A stretch of DNA of 15,240 nucleotides from an uncultured Porphyromonadaceae bacterium (GTDB lineage: Bacteria > Bacteroidota > Bacteroidia > Bacteroidales > Muribaculaceae). The notes beneath the pieces were generated by a model that saw only the letters and a list, made by a program, of their open reading frames with translations, was not told the DNA's origin and ran no database searches. Each line of letters opens with the position of its first letter. Within the stretch, counting starts at the first letter, position 1. Positions 7,428 through 13,390 of this stretch are shown in pieces. The translations under genes and the position numbers were made by a program. Location: contig CABRGT010000046.1 of assembly GCA_902470475.1 (NCBI GenBank), positions 1 through 15,240 on the forward strand, given 5' to 3'.

Positions 7428-8179
7428 AGATATCCATCATCACAGCCACACTCAACGAAGCGGACGCCCTGCGCAGAGCACTGCAGAGCGTGGCCGACCA
7501 GCATTATCCCGAGCTGGAGCATATCGTCATAGACGGCATGTCGACCGACGGCACGCAGGACGTAGTCCGCGAATTCGAGGGTGTAAAGTACGTAGGCCGG
7601 AAACCCGAGGGCGTATACGACGCGCTCAATTACGGGTTCAGCATAGCGCACGGCGATATACTCGGCTTCGTCCACGGCAACGACCTGATGCCGGAAGGTG
7701 ACATACTCGACGAAATCAACCGCCAGTTTGAATCGCATCCCGACCTGGACTACATCTATGGCGACATGCGCTACGTCAAGCCCGTCACACGCAAGCATGT
7801 ACGCATATATTACGCCGGTAATTTCCGACCGTCGCAGCTCAAAGGCGGCGTCGTGCCGGCCCACCCTACCCTCTACATGCGGGCGCGGGTCTTCAGCAAG
7901 ATCGGTCCCTACCGACTTGACATGCCCAATGCCGCCGATTTCGACTACTGGATACGCATATTCAGCGACAAGTCTCTAAAAGGCAAATATCTGCCGCGCG
8001 TGCTGGCCGAAATGTCGACCGGGGGCAGGTCCACGGCATTCATGTCGCGCATATGGTACAATAATCTCGAGAAACTGAAGGCCCTACGGCTCAACGGGCT
8101 GCCGGCCAACCCTCTGCGCCTGATGCAGAAATATCTCACCGTCATCAAGAATATATTCACCGGCCCGACATATGAATGA
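7424..8179 (+). CDS. Glycosyltransferase family 2 (GT-A fold, WcaA-like)
   Basis: A 251-residue inverting glycosyltransferase that would move a sugar from a nucleotide sugar to a lipid or glycan acceptor at the inner face of the membrane. The start MKISIITATLNEADALRRAL gives the first strand of the GT-A fold. DGMSTDGTQD (37-46) is the nucleotide-binding turn, followed by KPEGVYDALNYG (60-71) and the DXD region VHGNDLMPEGD (83-93). HPTLYMRARVFSKIGPY (147-163) and ADFDYWIRIF (171-180) supply the acceptor-side motifs, including the catalytic acidic residue region. In the DXD region the usual S-D-D is G-N-D. The open frame extends upstream inside the previous gene, but the ATG at 7424 is the natural start. 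The stop overlaps the next start by 8 bases. Confidence 0.93.
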   Translation: MKISIITATLNEADALRRALQSVADQHYPELEHIVIDGMSTDGTQDVVREFEGVKYVGRKPEGVYDALNYGFSIAHGDILGFVHGNDLMPEGDILDEINRQFESHPDLDYIYGDMRYVKPVTRKHVRIYYAGNFRPSQLKGGVVPAHPTLYMRARVFSKIGPYRLDMPNAADFDYWIRIFSDKSLKGKYLPRVLAEMSTGGRSTAFMSRIWYNNLEKLKALRLNGLPANPLRLMQKYLTVIKNIFTGPTYE

Positions 8180-8774
8180 CAAACCCACTCTGCGAGTCAT
8201 GGCGGACGGCTGCGAATTCGTGCTGCCGTATATAGTCCGCGAAATGTCCGACTTCGAAATCACCGGAGACTGTGGCCCGGCCGATTTCACCGTCTTCATC
8301 ACACAGGACAGGGAGCGGCTGATCCGGAAGCCCGAAGGAGCCGCCGGATTCTACTGCCCGAATATCGTCGGGACAGGAATGAACGGCAAGCCCATGGAGC
8401 TTGCGCGGGCCATAGCCCGCGGCCGTCTCTACCACATAGCCGACAATGAAGCGCGCATCTCGACCGTACACGCCACGGATGTAGCCCGGGCCGTGACCCT
8501 GGCTTTCAGGACTGATACCGACCATACCGTGACCGATCTGGCCGATCCTACATTCGGAGAACTGGCCGAAGCCATCGCTGTGCGCCTCGACAGCCGCCGT
8601 ATATACCGTCTGAAACGCCGCTGGGCGCGTTTTCTGATGACGCGCGAACTTATCGGACTGATCACTACCGACGACCTGGCCGACGGCAGCGCGTTTGCCT
8701 CGGAATTCGGCTTCGCGCCGACGCCTGTGACCGAATATCTCACCACTCACGTCTACGACGATGAAAGTCTCTGA
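8172..8774 (+). CDS. Shortened NAD-epimerase/SDR-like protein without catalytic motifs
   Basis: A 200-residue protein whose second half reads like the C-terminal part of an extended SDR nucleotide-sugar epimerase. CPNIVGTGMNGKP (62-74) resembles the R-x-x-N-V-Y-G-P-G region, RISTVHATDVARAV (95-108) the V-H-V-D-D-x-A-R-A motif, and LADPTFGELAEAIA (122-135) the conserved T-x-x-E-L region. The N-terminus looks like a relic Rossmann strand and helix with the GxxGxxG replaced (MADGCEFVLPYIV). The stretch that should carry the YxxxK pair is missing. Extended SDRs are usually around 300 residues. An active oxidoreductase is therefore unlikely; a binding, scaffold or regulatory role is possible. There is no frameshift: codon use is normal and both ends overlap neighbours by 8 and 14 bases, so the gene looks maintained. 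Confidence 0.8.
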   Translation: MNDKPTLRVMADGCEFVLPYIVREMSDFEITGDCGPADFTVFITQDRERLIRKPEGAAGFYCPNIVGTGMNGKPMELARAIARGRLYHIADNEARISTVHATDVARAVTLAFRTDTDHTVTDLADPTFGELAEAIAVRLDSRRIYRLKRRWARFLMTRELIGLITTDDLADGSAFASEFGFAPTPVTEYLTTHVYDDESL

Positions 8775-9597
8775 GGCGATAAGGCTCACAGGATCATCAA
8801 TCCTGGCCGCAGGCAAGATGCTCATATCATCGCGTCCGACATCCGGTGTGACCAAAAACGCGACAGAGAAGCCTCTGGTGATTCTGGCCAACGGACCATC
8901 ACTGCGGAAGACTCTCGCCGAACGCGCCGAATACCTCCGGCAGGTGCCTACGATGTGCGTCAATTTCATGGCCAACACGCCCGAATTCAGCACAATCCGG
9001 CCGGACTACTACGTGCTTGCCGATCCTCATTTTTTCACCGGGCTTGACCACGATAACGTGAAGGCTCTCTGGAAAAACATAAGCCACGCCGACTGGCCGA
9101 TGACACTGTTTGTACCGGCCTCAAGACGCCGCGAGGCCATCAGGCTGCTCGGGGCCGGGACGAGCGTAAGGACGGCTACCTTCAACTTTGTGGGCATAGA
9201 TGCCTTCGCATGGCTGGAAAACCTTGCATTCGCCCGCGGATGGGCAATGCCGCGCCCGCGCAACGTCCTCATTCCGGCAATAATGCTCGCCATGCGGTCG
9301 GGATTCAAAGAAATATACATAGCCGGGGCCGACCATTCATGGATCGAGACCATACGCGTCGACGATAACAATAATGTGGTGTCGATACAGCCACACTTCT
9401 ACAAAGACTCCGAGACCGAGACAAAACGCAGCGTCACGGAATACAAGGGATATCATCTTCACGACATTCTCAAAAGCTTCTACATAGCATTCAACAGCTA
9501 CCACCAGATCGCCCGCTTCGCCCGGACAAGAGACGTGAAGATCTACAATTCGACCGAAGGCAGCTATATCGACGCTTTCGAGCGCAGGAGCTTCTAA
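8761..9597 (+). CDS. NGPSL-motif protein (DUF115/MptE-like or GT42 sialyltransferase-like)
   Basis: A 278-residue protein. LVILANGPSL (39-48) is the phosphate/nucleotide-binding turn shared by DUF115 (6-hydroxymethylpterin pyrophosphokinase MptE-like, Maf) proteins and by GT42 CstII-type sialyltransferases. Also seen are PDYYVLADPHFF (81-92) and GFKEIYIAGADHSWIE (181-196), which matches the G-x-K-E-I-Y-L-x-G-x-D motif of those families with His192 following. The C-terminal IYNSTEGSYIDAF (261-273) is also typical. In a glycosyltransferase operon a nucleotide-sugar-dependent transferase is the best guess. The pterin kinase name would be misleading, since canonical folate genes are not near. The start overlaps the previous gene by 14 bases (8761-8774). 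It is the last gene of the operon. Confidence 0.8.
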   Translation: MKVSEAIRLTGSSILAAGKMLISSRPTSGVTKNATEKPLVILANGPSLRKTLAERAEYLRQVPTMCVNFMANTPEFSTIRPDYYVLADPHFFTGLDHDNVKALWKNISHADWPMTLFVPASRRREAIRLLGAGTSVRTATFNFVGIDAFAWLENLAFARGWAMPRPRNVLIPAIMLAMRSGFKEIYIAGADHSWIETIRVDDNNNVVSIQPHFYKDSETETKRSVTEYKGYHLHDILKSFYIAFNSYHQIARFARTRDVKIYNSTEGSYIDAFERRSF

Positions 9598-9620
9598 TAC
9601 CCGTCCTCCAATAACGAATG

Positions 9621-9650
9621 AAGTCGAGCCTCGCGGCTCGACTTCTTCTG
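9621..9650 (+). terminator. Terminator of the glycan operon
   Basis: AAGTCGAGCC (9621-9630) and GGCTCGACTT (9635-9644) make a perfect 10-bp stem with a stable TCGC tetraloop, 23 bases after the stop. The tail CTTCTG is only modestly T-rich, so efficiency may be incomplete. The remaining bases to 9896 form an AT-rich convergent gap. Confidence 0.7.
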
Positions 9651-9727
9651 TGGGTCTAACACTAAATACCTAAAACCATTTTTAAAATCCTTGTAAAATT
9701 CCTTCTGAATAATCCTTAATAATAACC

Positions 9728-9759
9728 TTGAATCTTAGACCTAAATATTATTTACTTTG
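9728..9759 (+). promoter_or_regulatory. Candidate promoter inside a convergent intergenic gap
   Basis: TTG (9728-9730), 21 bases, then TTACTTTG (9752-9759), one mismatch from TAnnTTTG. It points to the plus strand although the only downstream annotated gene lies on the minus strand, so it would make a short RNA, or an antisense RNA to the regulator gene. Confidence 0.35.
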
Positions 9760-9773
9760 CAAAATTAACTCCC

Positions 9774-9839
9774 ATGCAAGCAAAAAATGCATCTATCGAA
9801 AACAAATATAAATCAAATCAGAGAAAATATTTTGATTAA
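9774..9839 (+). CDS. Possible 21-residue microprotein
   Basis: A 22-codon ORF (ATG 9774, TAA 9837-9839) begins 14 bases after the candidate -7 box at 9752-9759. The product is Lys/Asn-rich and hydrophilic (begins MQAKNASIENKYK), with no membrane helix. The stop lies in the left arm of a hairpin at 9833-9852, so a compact unit of promoter, ORF and hairpin is possible. In AT-rich DNA such short ORFs arise by chance, so this is a weak call. Confidence 0.2.
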   Translation: MQAKNASIENKYKSNQRKYFD

Positions 9840-9852
9840 ATATTGTTAATCA
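9833..9852. terminator. AT-rich hairpin in the convergent gap
   Basis: TGATTAA (9833-9839), 6-base loop, TTAATCA (9846-9852). On the plus strand it is followed by GATAGTTTT, and on the minus strand by AAATATTTTCTC. It could be a weak two-sided terminator for the converging regulator transcript and for the putative small plus-strand transcript. Confidence 0.4.
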
Positions 9853-9896
9853 GATAGTTTTAAATTTAAGCAAAGCCTAAAAATATAAGATTATAC

Positions 9897-11474
9897 TTAA
9901 GCGATTTTTCCAATATCGCGGATATTCCTTTCGAAATTATCCTTGTCGACAGCCCGGCTTTTCACTCTGTTGCGATAGGTGTAGACTGTTGTAAGCGACA
10001 GGCCGAGGAATTTTGATATGCGGGTCGAGTCAGTGACGCCCAGGCGCATGAAAGCAATGATCCGCTGCTCGGGCGAAAGCCTGTCGGGCGCAGGCTGCAC
10101 AAGATGCCTGTCAGGCAGAAGAAGGCTATTGAGCCGATCGACAAAATCAGGGTATATCTTAAGAACAGCGGCATCAAAAGCCTCGAAGAAACGGTCGCTG
10201 CACTCGCGCAGCCACTTGCCGGACTCCACATCGCCGTAAAGATCCTTGGCCTGGCCGGCCTTGAGCTTGCGTCCGACGAGACGGTTGAAATCCTCCATGC
10301 TTTCAAGATATACCGAACAAATCTCGAGGAGCTGACTGATGTAGGCCTCGCGGTCGGCTACAGTGTCGGCCATCAGCCGCAGCTTCCTGTCGCGGGCCGC
10401 AATACGACGTCGGCACAACAGGAAAAGCAGTATGGAAAACAAAAGGGCGAGACAGCTCACGATCACAAATATCAGATATTTGCCCCGCATACCGCTTTCA
10501 CGGTCAAGGATATGGCGATTGACGGCATCGAGAGGGGTGATGATATCGGCGGTCAACAAAGTAGGCCGCGAAGGATCGAGAGCTTCGGCTGCCGCATTGA
10601 GGTAGCTGTAGGCGCGGTCGACATCACCGTCGCGGAACAATTCCGACGCCAAAGCGACCAGCGACAGCGGCTCTCCGCCGGCCGATCTGACATCCGAAGC
10701 AGCCGAGAGCGCCAGATAGTACAGATATTCGTCGCGCGAGGACGCTTTATTCTTATAGTAAGCGGCAAGCATACCGGCAACCACAGCATACGCCTCATAG
10801 TCGGGCGTTATCAATTCCATCACTTCATTAAGCTCCCCGGCACCGAGAGTCGAATCGCCCTTTATATAGCAGATCTGCGCTTCGGTAATACGCCGTGGCA
10901 CCGACCCGGCCGGAAAAAATACAGCCAGGGAATCGAACGCATCGGCGGCCTGCCGGCGGTAAGCGTCGCGCATGCTGTGCAGGATATGCTGCTGAGACAT
11001 GCGCAGATAGGTGCGGCCAAGAATGGAATAATACGTGATAAGGTCCCTGCGTTCAAACCGGGATGTGTCGACAGAATCGAGAACTGCCAGCGCATCGGAA
11101 AAGAGCATGCCGCGATGCAGCATCCAGGCATAATCAAGCATAAGACTTTCCTGTGATCCGCTGTCATGGTCGCGTCCAGCCATATCGTAGGCCTGCTCCA
11201 GATAGTATAGCGCCGTATCGGCATTGAAGCCGGCAAGAGCGTTGCTCAGATCGCGACACGCCGCAAAAGTCGGGGACGCATTGTAACGCGCTCGTAGTGA
11301 ATCGACGGAATGCTTCCGGATCTTTCTGAAACTGTCGCGTGAGGCGACAGCACTGTCAAGGGCGGCGATAGCCGTGCGGAGCCTCTCGGGACACTGCGGC
11401 GCTTCCGAAGCCGCCGCCTGCACCCAGACCGCAGCAATCATGACAAACAACTGTAATATCCGTATCGGTTTCAT
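9897..11474 (-). CDS. Membrane-anchored TPR sensor with C-terminal HTH (DUF6377-like)
   Basis: A 525-residue regulator. Layout: signal peptide (1 to about 23, MKPIRILQLFVMIAAVWVQA), a periplasmic helical TPR-like region (about 30-320), one membrane helix (332-354, followed by CRRRIAARDRK), a cytoplasmic helical linker (about 357-450), and a LuxR-like helix-turn-helix (466-506) with LSPEQRIIAFMRLG and ISKFLGLSLTTVYTYRNRVK. Bacteroidota have many such TPR-TM-HTH proteins (DUF6377 is the name I recall), thought to sense an envelope signal and bind DNA directly. Ligand and targets are unknown. The frame is open to an ATG at 11516, but a perfect TATCTTTG -7 box lies between it and the ATG at 11474, and only the latter gives a clean signal peptide. 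It stands alone, convergent to the glycan operon. Confidence 0.85.
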   Translation of the reverse strand: MKPIRILQLFVMIAAVWVQAAASEAPQCPERLRTAIAALDSAVASRDSFRKIRKHSVDSLRARYNASPTFAACRDLSNALAGFNADTALYYLEQAYDMAGRDHDSGSQESLMLDYAWMLHRGMLFSDALAVLDSVDTSRFERRDLITYYSILGRTYLRMSQQHILHSMRDAYRRQAADAFDSLAVFFPAGSVPRRITEAQICYIKGDSTLGAGELNEVMELITPDYEAYAVVAGMLAAYYKNKASSRDEYLYYLALSAASDVRSAGGEPLSLVALASELFRDGDVDRAYSYLNAAAEALDPSRPTLLTADIITPLDAVNRHILDRESGMRGKYLIFVIVSCLALLFSILLFLLCRRRIAARDRKLRLMADTVADREAYISQLLEICSVYLESMEDFNRLVGRKLKAGQAKDLYGDVESGKWLRECSDRFFEAFDAAVLKIYPDFVDRLNSLLLPDRHLVQPAPDRLSPEQRIIAFMRLGVTDSTRISKFLGLSLTTVYTYRNRVKSRAVDKDNFERNIRDIGKIA

Positions 11475-11478
11475 TCTG

Positions 11479-11486
11479 CAAAGATA
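11479..11486 (-). promoter_or_regulatory. -7 promoter element of the TPR/HTH regulator
   Basis: TATCTTTG on the minus strand is an exact TAnnTTTG match, 4 bases (CAGA) before the ATG at 11474. Transcription would begin at or next to the start codon. No TTTG is seen at 19-20 bases upstream. Confidence 0.6.
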
Positions 11487-11544
11487 GTGATAATATTCGG
11501 AAAGACATTTATACATGCCTCAATTTTCGCTTATATCACAGACG

Positions 11545-11617
11545 GCCTATATAGATGATTGTCAGAGAAGAAATATCTTACAATATTTATATTTACCGGC
11601 CAAGGCCATATATAGGC
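11545..11617. repeat. Inverted repeat abutting the -33 box of the candidate ncRNA
   Basis: GCCTATATA (11545-11553) and TATATAGGC (11609-11617) are exact reverse complements, 55 bases apart. The right arm ends one base before the TTTG at 11618. The spacing suits two half-sites of a DNA-binding regulator rather than a transcript hairpin, but a 9-bp match in AT-rich DNA could be chance. Confidence 0.4.
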
Positions 11618-11648
11618 TTTGCAGGCGCTCCAGCAGGCAGTAATTTTG
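11618..11648 (+). promoter_or_regulatory. Perfect Bacteroidota promoter for a candidate ncRNA
   Basis: TTTG (11618-11621), exactly 19 bases, TAATTTTG (11641-11648): a full match to the TTTG-N19-TAnnTTTG consensus. It is on the plus strand with no plus-strand protein gene until 13391. The same 19-base spacing is found at the rpoN and DUF349 promoters in this window. Confidence 0.8.
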
Positions 11649-11650
11649 CA

Positions 11651-11801
11651 CTGTCCGAAAGGCGGTGGATCAAGCCGCCGAAGAAGACAGGTACAATCCA
11701 AGGTAAAAAAGATTTACGAAAAAGGTTTATAGAGTTTAAGGGTTTTAAGGGTTTAAGGAATCCGCCGGCTCCGAGTGATCAGAGCCGGCGGATTCCTTTT
11801 T
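11651..11801 (+). ncRNA. Candidate small non-coding RNA, about 150 nt
   Basis: The unit is bounded by a perfect promoter and a strong terminator. The start is approximate (expected within a few bases after the -7 box at 11641-11648). Visible structure: an outer stem CTGTC (11651-11655) with GACAG (11686-11690), a purine-rich internal loop, an inner stem GGCGG (11661-11665) with CCGCC (11675-11679), then a small hairpin GTAAA/TTTAC (11703-11707 with 11713-11717). A linker with three GTTTAAGG-like units (about 11733-11758) follows, then the terminator stem. It has no ATG-started ORF; the only short frame begins with GTG at 11665. It does not resemble SRP RNA, tmRNA, RNase P or a tRNA. A trans-acting regulatory RNA fits this architecture. 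Known families (for example Bacteroidales-1 or the Bacteroides sRNA GibS) cannot be excluded without a search. Confidence 0.65.
11755..11801 (+). terminator. Strong intrinsic terminator of the candidate ncRNA
   Basis: GGAATCCGCCGGCTC (11757-11771) and GAGCCGGCGGATTCC (11782-11796) pair perfectly over 15 bp with a 10-base loop; five Ts follow (11797-11801). The minus-strand side continues TTAAACCC, a poor U tract, so the main direction is plus. It may still help end the rpoN transcript, whose stop is 50 bases away. Confidence 0.85.
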
Positions 11802-11851
11802 CCATGACTGCCGGCTACCGGTGCGACACCCCACCGGCACGCGGCCGAATA

Positions 11852-13255
11852 TCAGAATTTGCGGCGCAGACGGGCGACCGGCACACCAAGCCGCTCGCGG
11901 TACTTGGCAACGGTGCGCCGGGCTATGTCGATGCCCTCGCGCGAGAGAGCGGCACAGATAGCCTCGTCGGTAAGCGGTTCGGAAGGATCCTCCTGCCTGA
12001 TGATCCGGTCAATCGCGGCCAGGACCGCATGCGACGACGTGTCGGCATTATCGCCCGAAGCCTCGCTGAAAAGTGACTTTACCGAAAATATTCCGTGCGG
12101 CGTAGAAACATATTTAGAAGCCGTGGCACGCGATATGACACTAAGGTCGAGGCCGGTGAGACGCCCTACATCTTTAAGGACCATCGGGCGCAGACGGCTG
12201 CGGTCGTAATCAGTAAAGAATTCCGGCTGAAGACGCACGATCGCCTCCATGACATCGAGCAGCGTGCGCGTGCGGCGGTGCGACATGTCGATGAATGACT
12301 GGGCCTCCTCGCGACGGCCACGGATGAAGGCTACATCGGACGGACGACCGTTATCGAGCCGGAACGACCGCTCGACCGCCAGCTCCGGCACTTTGCCGGC
12401 AAGAGACACATTCACGCGCCCGTCAGGATCGACATCCACATAAAAATCGGGCGAGATATGCCGCGTGCGGTCGGCGCTCCCCGAAAGTTCGAGCAGCGCG
12501 CCGGGCTTCGGATTCAGCCCCCGGATCACCTTAAGCGCCAGTTCAAGCCGCTCGCGCGGAAGTCCCGTGCGGTCAAGATGCCCTTTTGTGAAAAGATCGA
12601 ATTTATCGGCCACGATCATCCGCGCGTCGGCCACATCCTGCCGCTCCGGGTCCATGCGGCGGAGCTGCAGCAGCAGACATTCACGCAGATCGGCGGCCGC
12701 GATACCGGCGGGGTCGAGGCCCTGCACTACGCGGAGCACACGGCCGACTTCAGCCGCATCCACCTCAATCCCGGCGGCGATGGATATATCATCGGCAATC
12801 GCTTCGGGCATGCGTGCCAGATAACCGTTGGAATCTATATTACCGATTATATATGTAGCTATGGTGCGGTCGCGCGGCGACAGTTCCTCCAGATCGAGCT
12901 GCCGCTCGAGCAGCTCATAGCCCGAGGCGGTGTCATCGGCCTGGCCGGATCCATGCGTAAAATCCTCATAGGATGAAGACCGGGGCAGATTGAGACGGTA
13001 CGAGGGCATATCATCGGGGCCGGCATAATCGGCCTGCTGGAGCTGTTCGGCCGTCTCGTTGAAATCGCCCTCAGGCGCGGGTGCCGGCTGTGATTCGACC
13101 ACTTCCAGCGCAGGATTCTCGTCGACGGCACGGCGCACCTCGTCCTCGAATTCAGGCGCAGACATCTCAAGCAGGCGGCCGAACGCCACCTGCCGCGGAT
13201 TAAGTTTCATTCCCAGCTGCTGCTGTTGGGTAAGATGTTGCGACTGCCTGTCCAT
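11852..13255 (-). CDS. rpoN: RNA polymerase sigma-54 factor
   Basis: The 467-residue sigma factor that recruits core polymerase to -24/-12 promoters and needs an AAA+ activator. Region I is the Gln-rich start (HLTQQQQLGMKLNPRQ, residues 7-22) followed by EVRRAVDENPALE. An acidic, variable region II follows (about 50-100). The core-binding domain occupies about 110-300. The DNA-binding helix-turn-helix is VISRATASKYVSTPHGIFSV (373-392), and the RpoN box ARRTVAKYRE is at 445-454, near the C-terminus. Length is slightly below the common 480-500. The ATG at 13255 lies 9 bases after a perfect promoter, so the mRNA leader should be only a few bases. The gene is divergent from the DUF349 gene. No -24/-12 promoter was noticed in the window, so its regulon is not evident here. 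Confidence 0.96.
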   Translation of the reverse strand: MDRQSQHLTQQQQLGMKLNPRQVAFGRLLEMSAPEFEDEVRRAVDENPALEVVESQPAPAPEGDFNETAEQLQQADYAGPDDMPSYRLNLPRSSSYEDFTHGSGQADDTASGYELLERQLDLEELSPRDRTIATYIIGNIDSNGYLARMPEAIADDISIAAGIEVDAAEVGRVLRVVQGLDPAGIAAADLRECLLLQLRRMDPERQDVADARMIVADKFDLFTKGHLDRTGLPRERLELALKVIRGLNPKPGALLELSGSADRTRHISPDFYVDVDPDGRVNVSLAGKVPELAVERSFRLDNGRPSDVAFIRGRREEAQSFIDMSHRRTRTLLDVMEAIVRLQPEFFTDYDRSRLRPMVLKDVGRLTGLDLSVISRATASKYVSTPHGIFSVKSLFSEASGDNADTSSHAVLAAIDRIIRQEDPSEPLTDEAICAALSREGIDIARRTVAKYRERLGVPVARLRRKF

Positions 13256-13264
13256 ATGTATCTA

Positions 13265-13295
13265 CAAAGTTACTATAAATAGGACAACCGACAAA
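13265..13295 (-). promoter_or_regulatory. Perfect Bacteroidota promoter of rpoN
   Basis: On the minus strand TTTG (13292-13295), 19 bases, TAACTTTG (13265-13272). It ends 9 bases before the rpoN ATG, giving a nearly leaderless mRNA. Confidence 0.8.
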
Positions 13296-13318
13296 ATCAC
13301 CGGAAAAAATAACTTTTT

Positions 13319-13349
13319 TTTGCAGTTGGAAAAAAAATGATTAAATTTG
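13319..13349 (+). promoter_or_regulatory. Perfect Bacteroidota promoter of the DUF349 gene
   Basis: TTTG (13319-13322), 19 bases, TAAATTTG (13342-13349). The upstream ATG at 13337 of the same frame falls inside this promoter, so translation must begin at 13391, leaving a leader of about 35 bases. Confidence 0.8.
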
Positions 13350-13380
13350 GGCCTCAAACGTGCCCGCGGGCCAAATTTAA
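13341..13380. repeat. Inverted repeat covering the DUF349 -7 box
   Basis: TTAAATTTGG (13341-13350) and CCAAATTTAA (13371-13380) are exact reverse complements with a 20-base spacer that itself holds the palindrome GCCCGCGGGC (13362-13371). The left arm contains the whole -7 element and the right arm lies in the mRNA leader. An operator is more likely than an RNA hairpin, because the left arm is upstream of the expected transcript start. Confidence 0.6.
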
Positions 13381-13390
13381 AGTTTTTAAT

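Noticed and set aside
10104..11156. Plus-strand ORF of 350 codons antisense to the TPR regulator
   Set aside because: Shadow frame caused by high GC. The minus strand encodes a signal peptide, membrane helix and HTH in a sensible order.
11665..11706. GTG-started 13-codon frame within the candidate ncRNA
   Set aside because: GTG starts are rare in this phylum, the frame lies inside the 5' hairpin, and no peptide feature supports it.
11555..12076. Plus-strand ORF of 173 codons over the ncRNA region and the 3' end of rpoN
   Set aside because: It crosses the promoter, ncRNA and strong terminator, then runs antisense to conserved rpoN codons; the residues are low-complexity and Arg-rich with no family motif.
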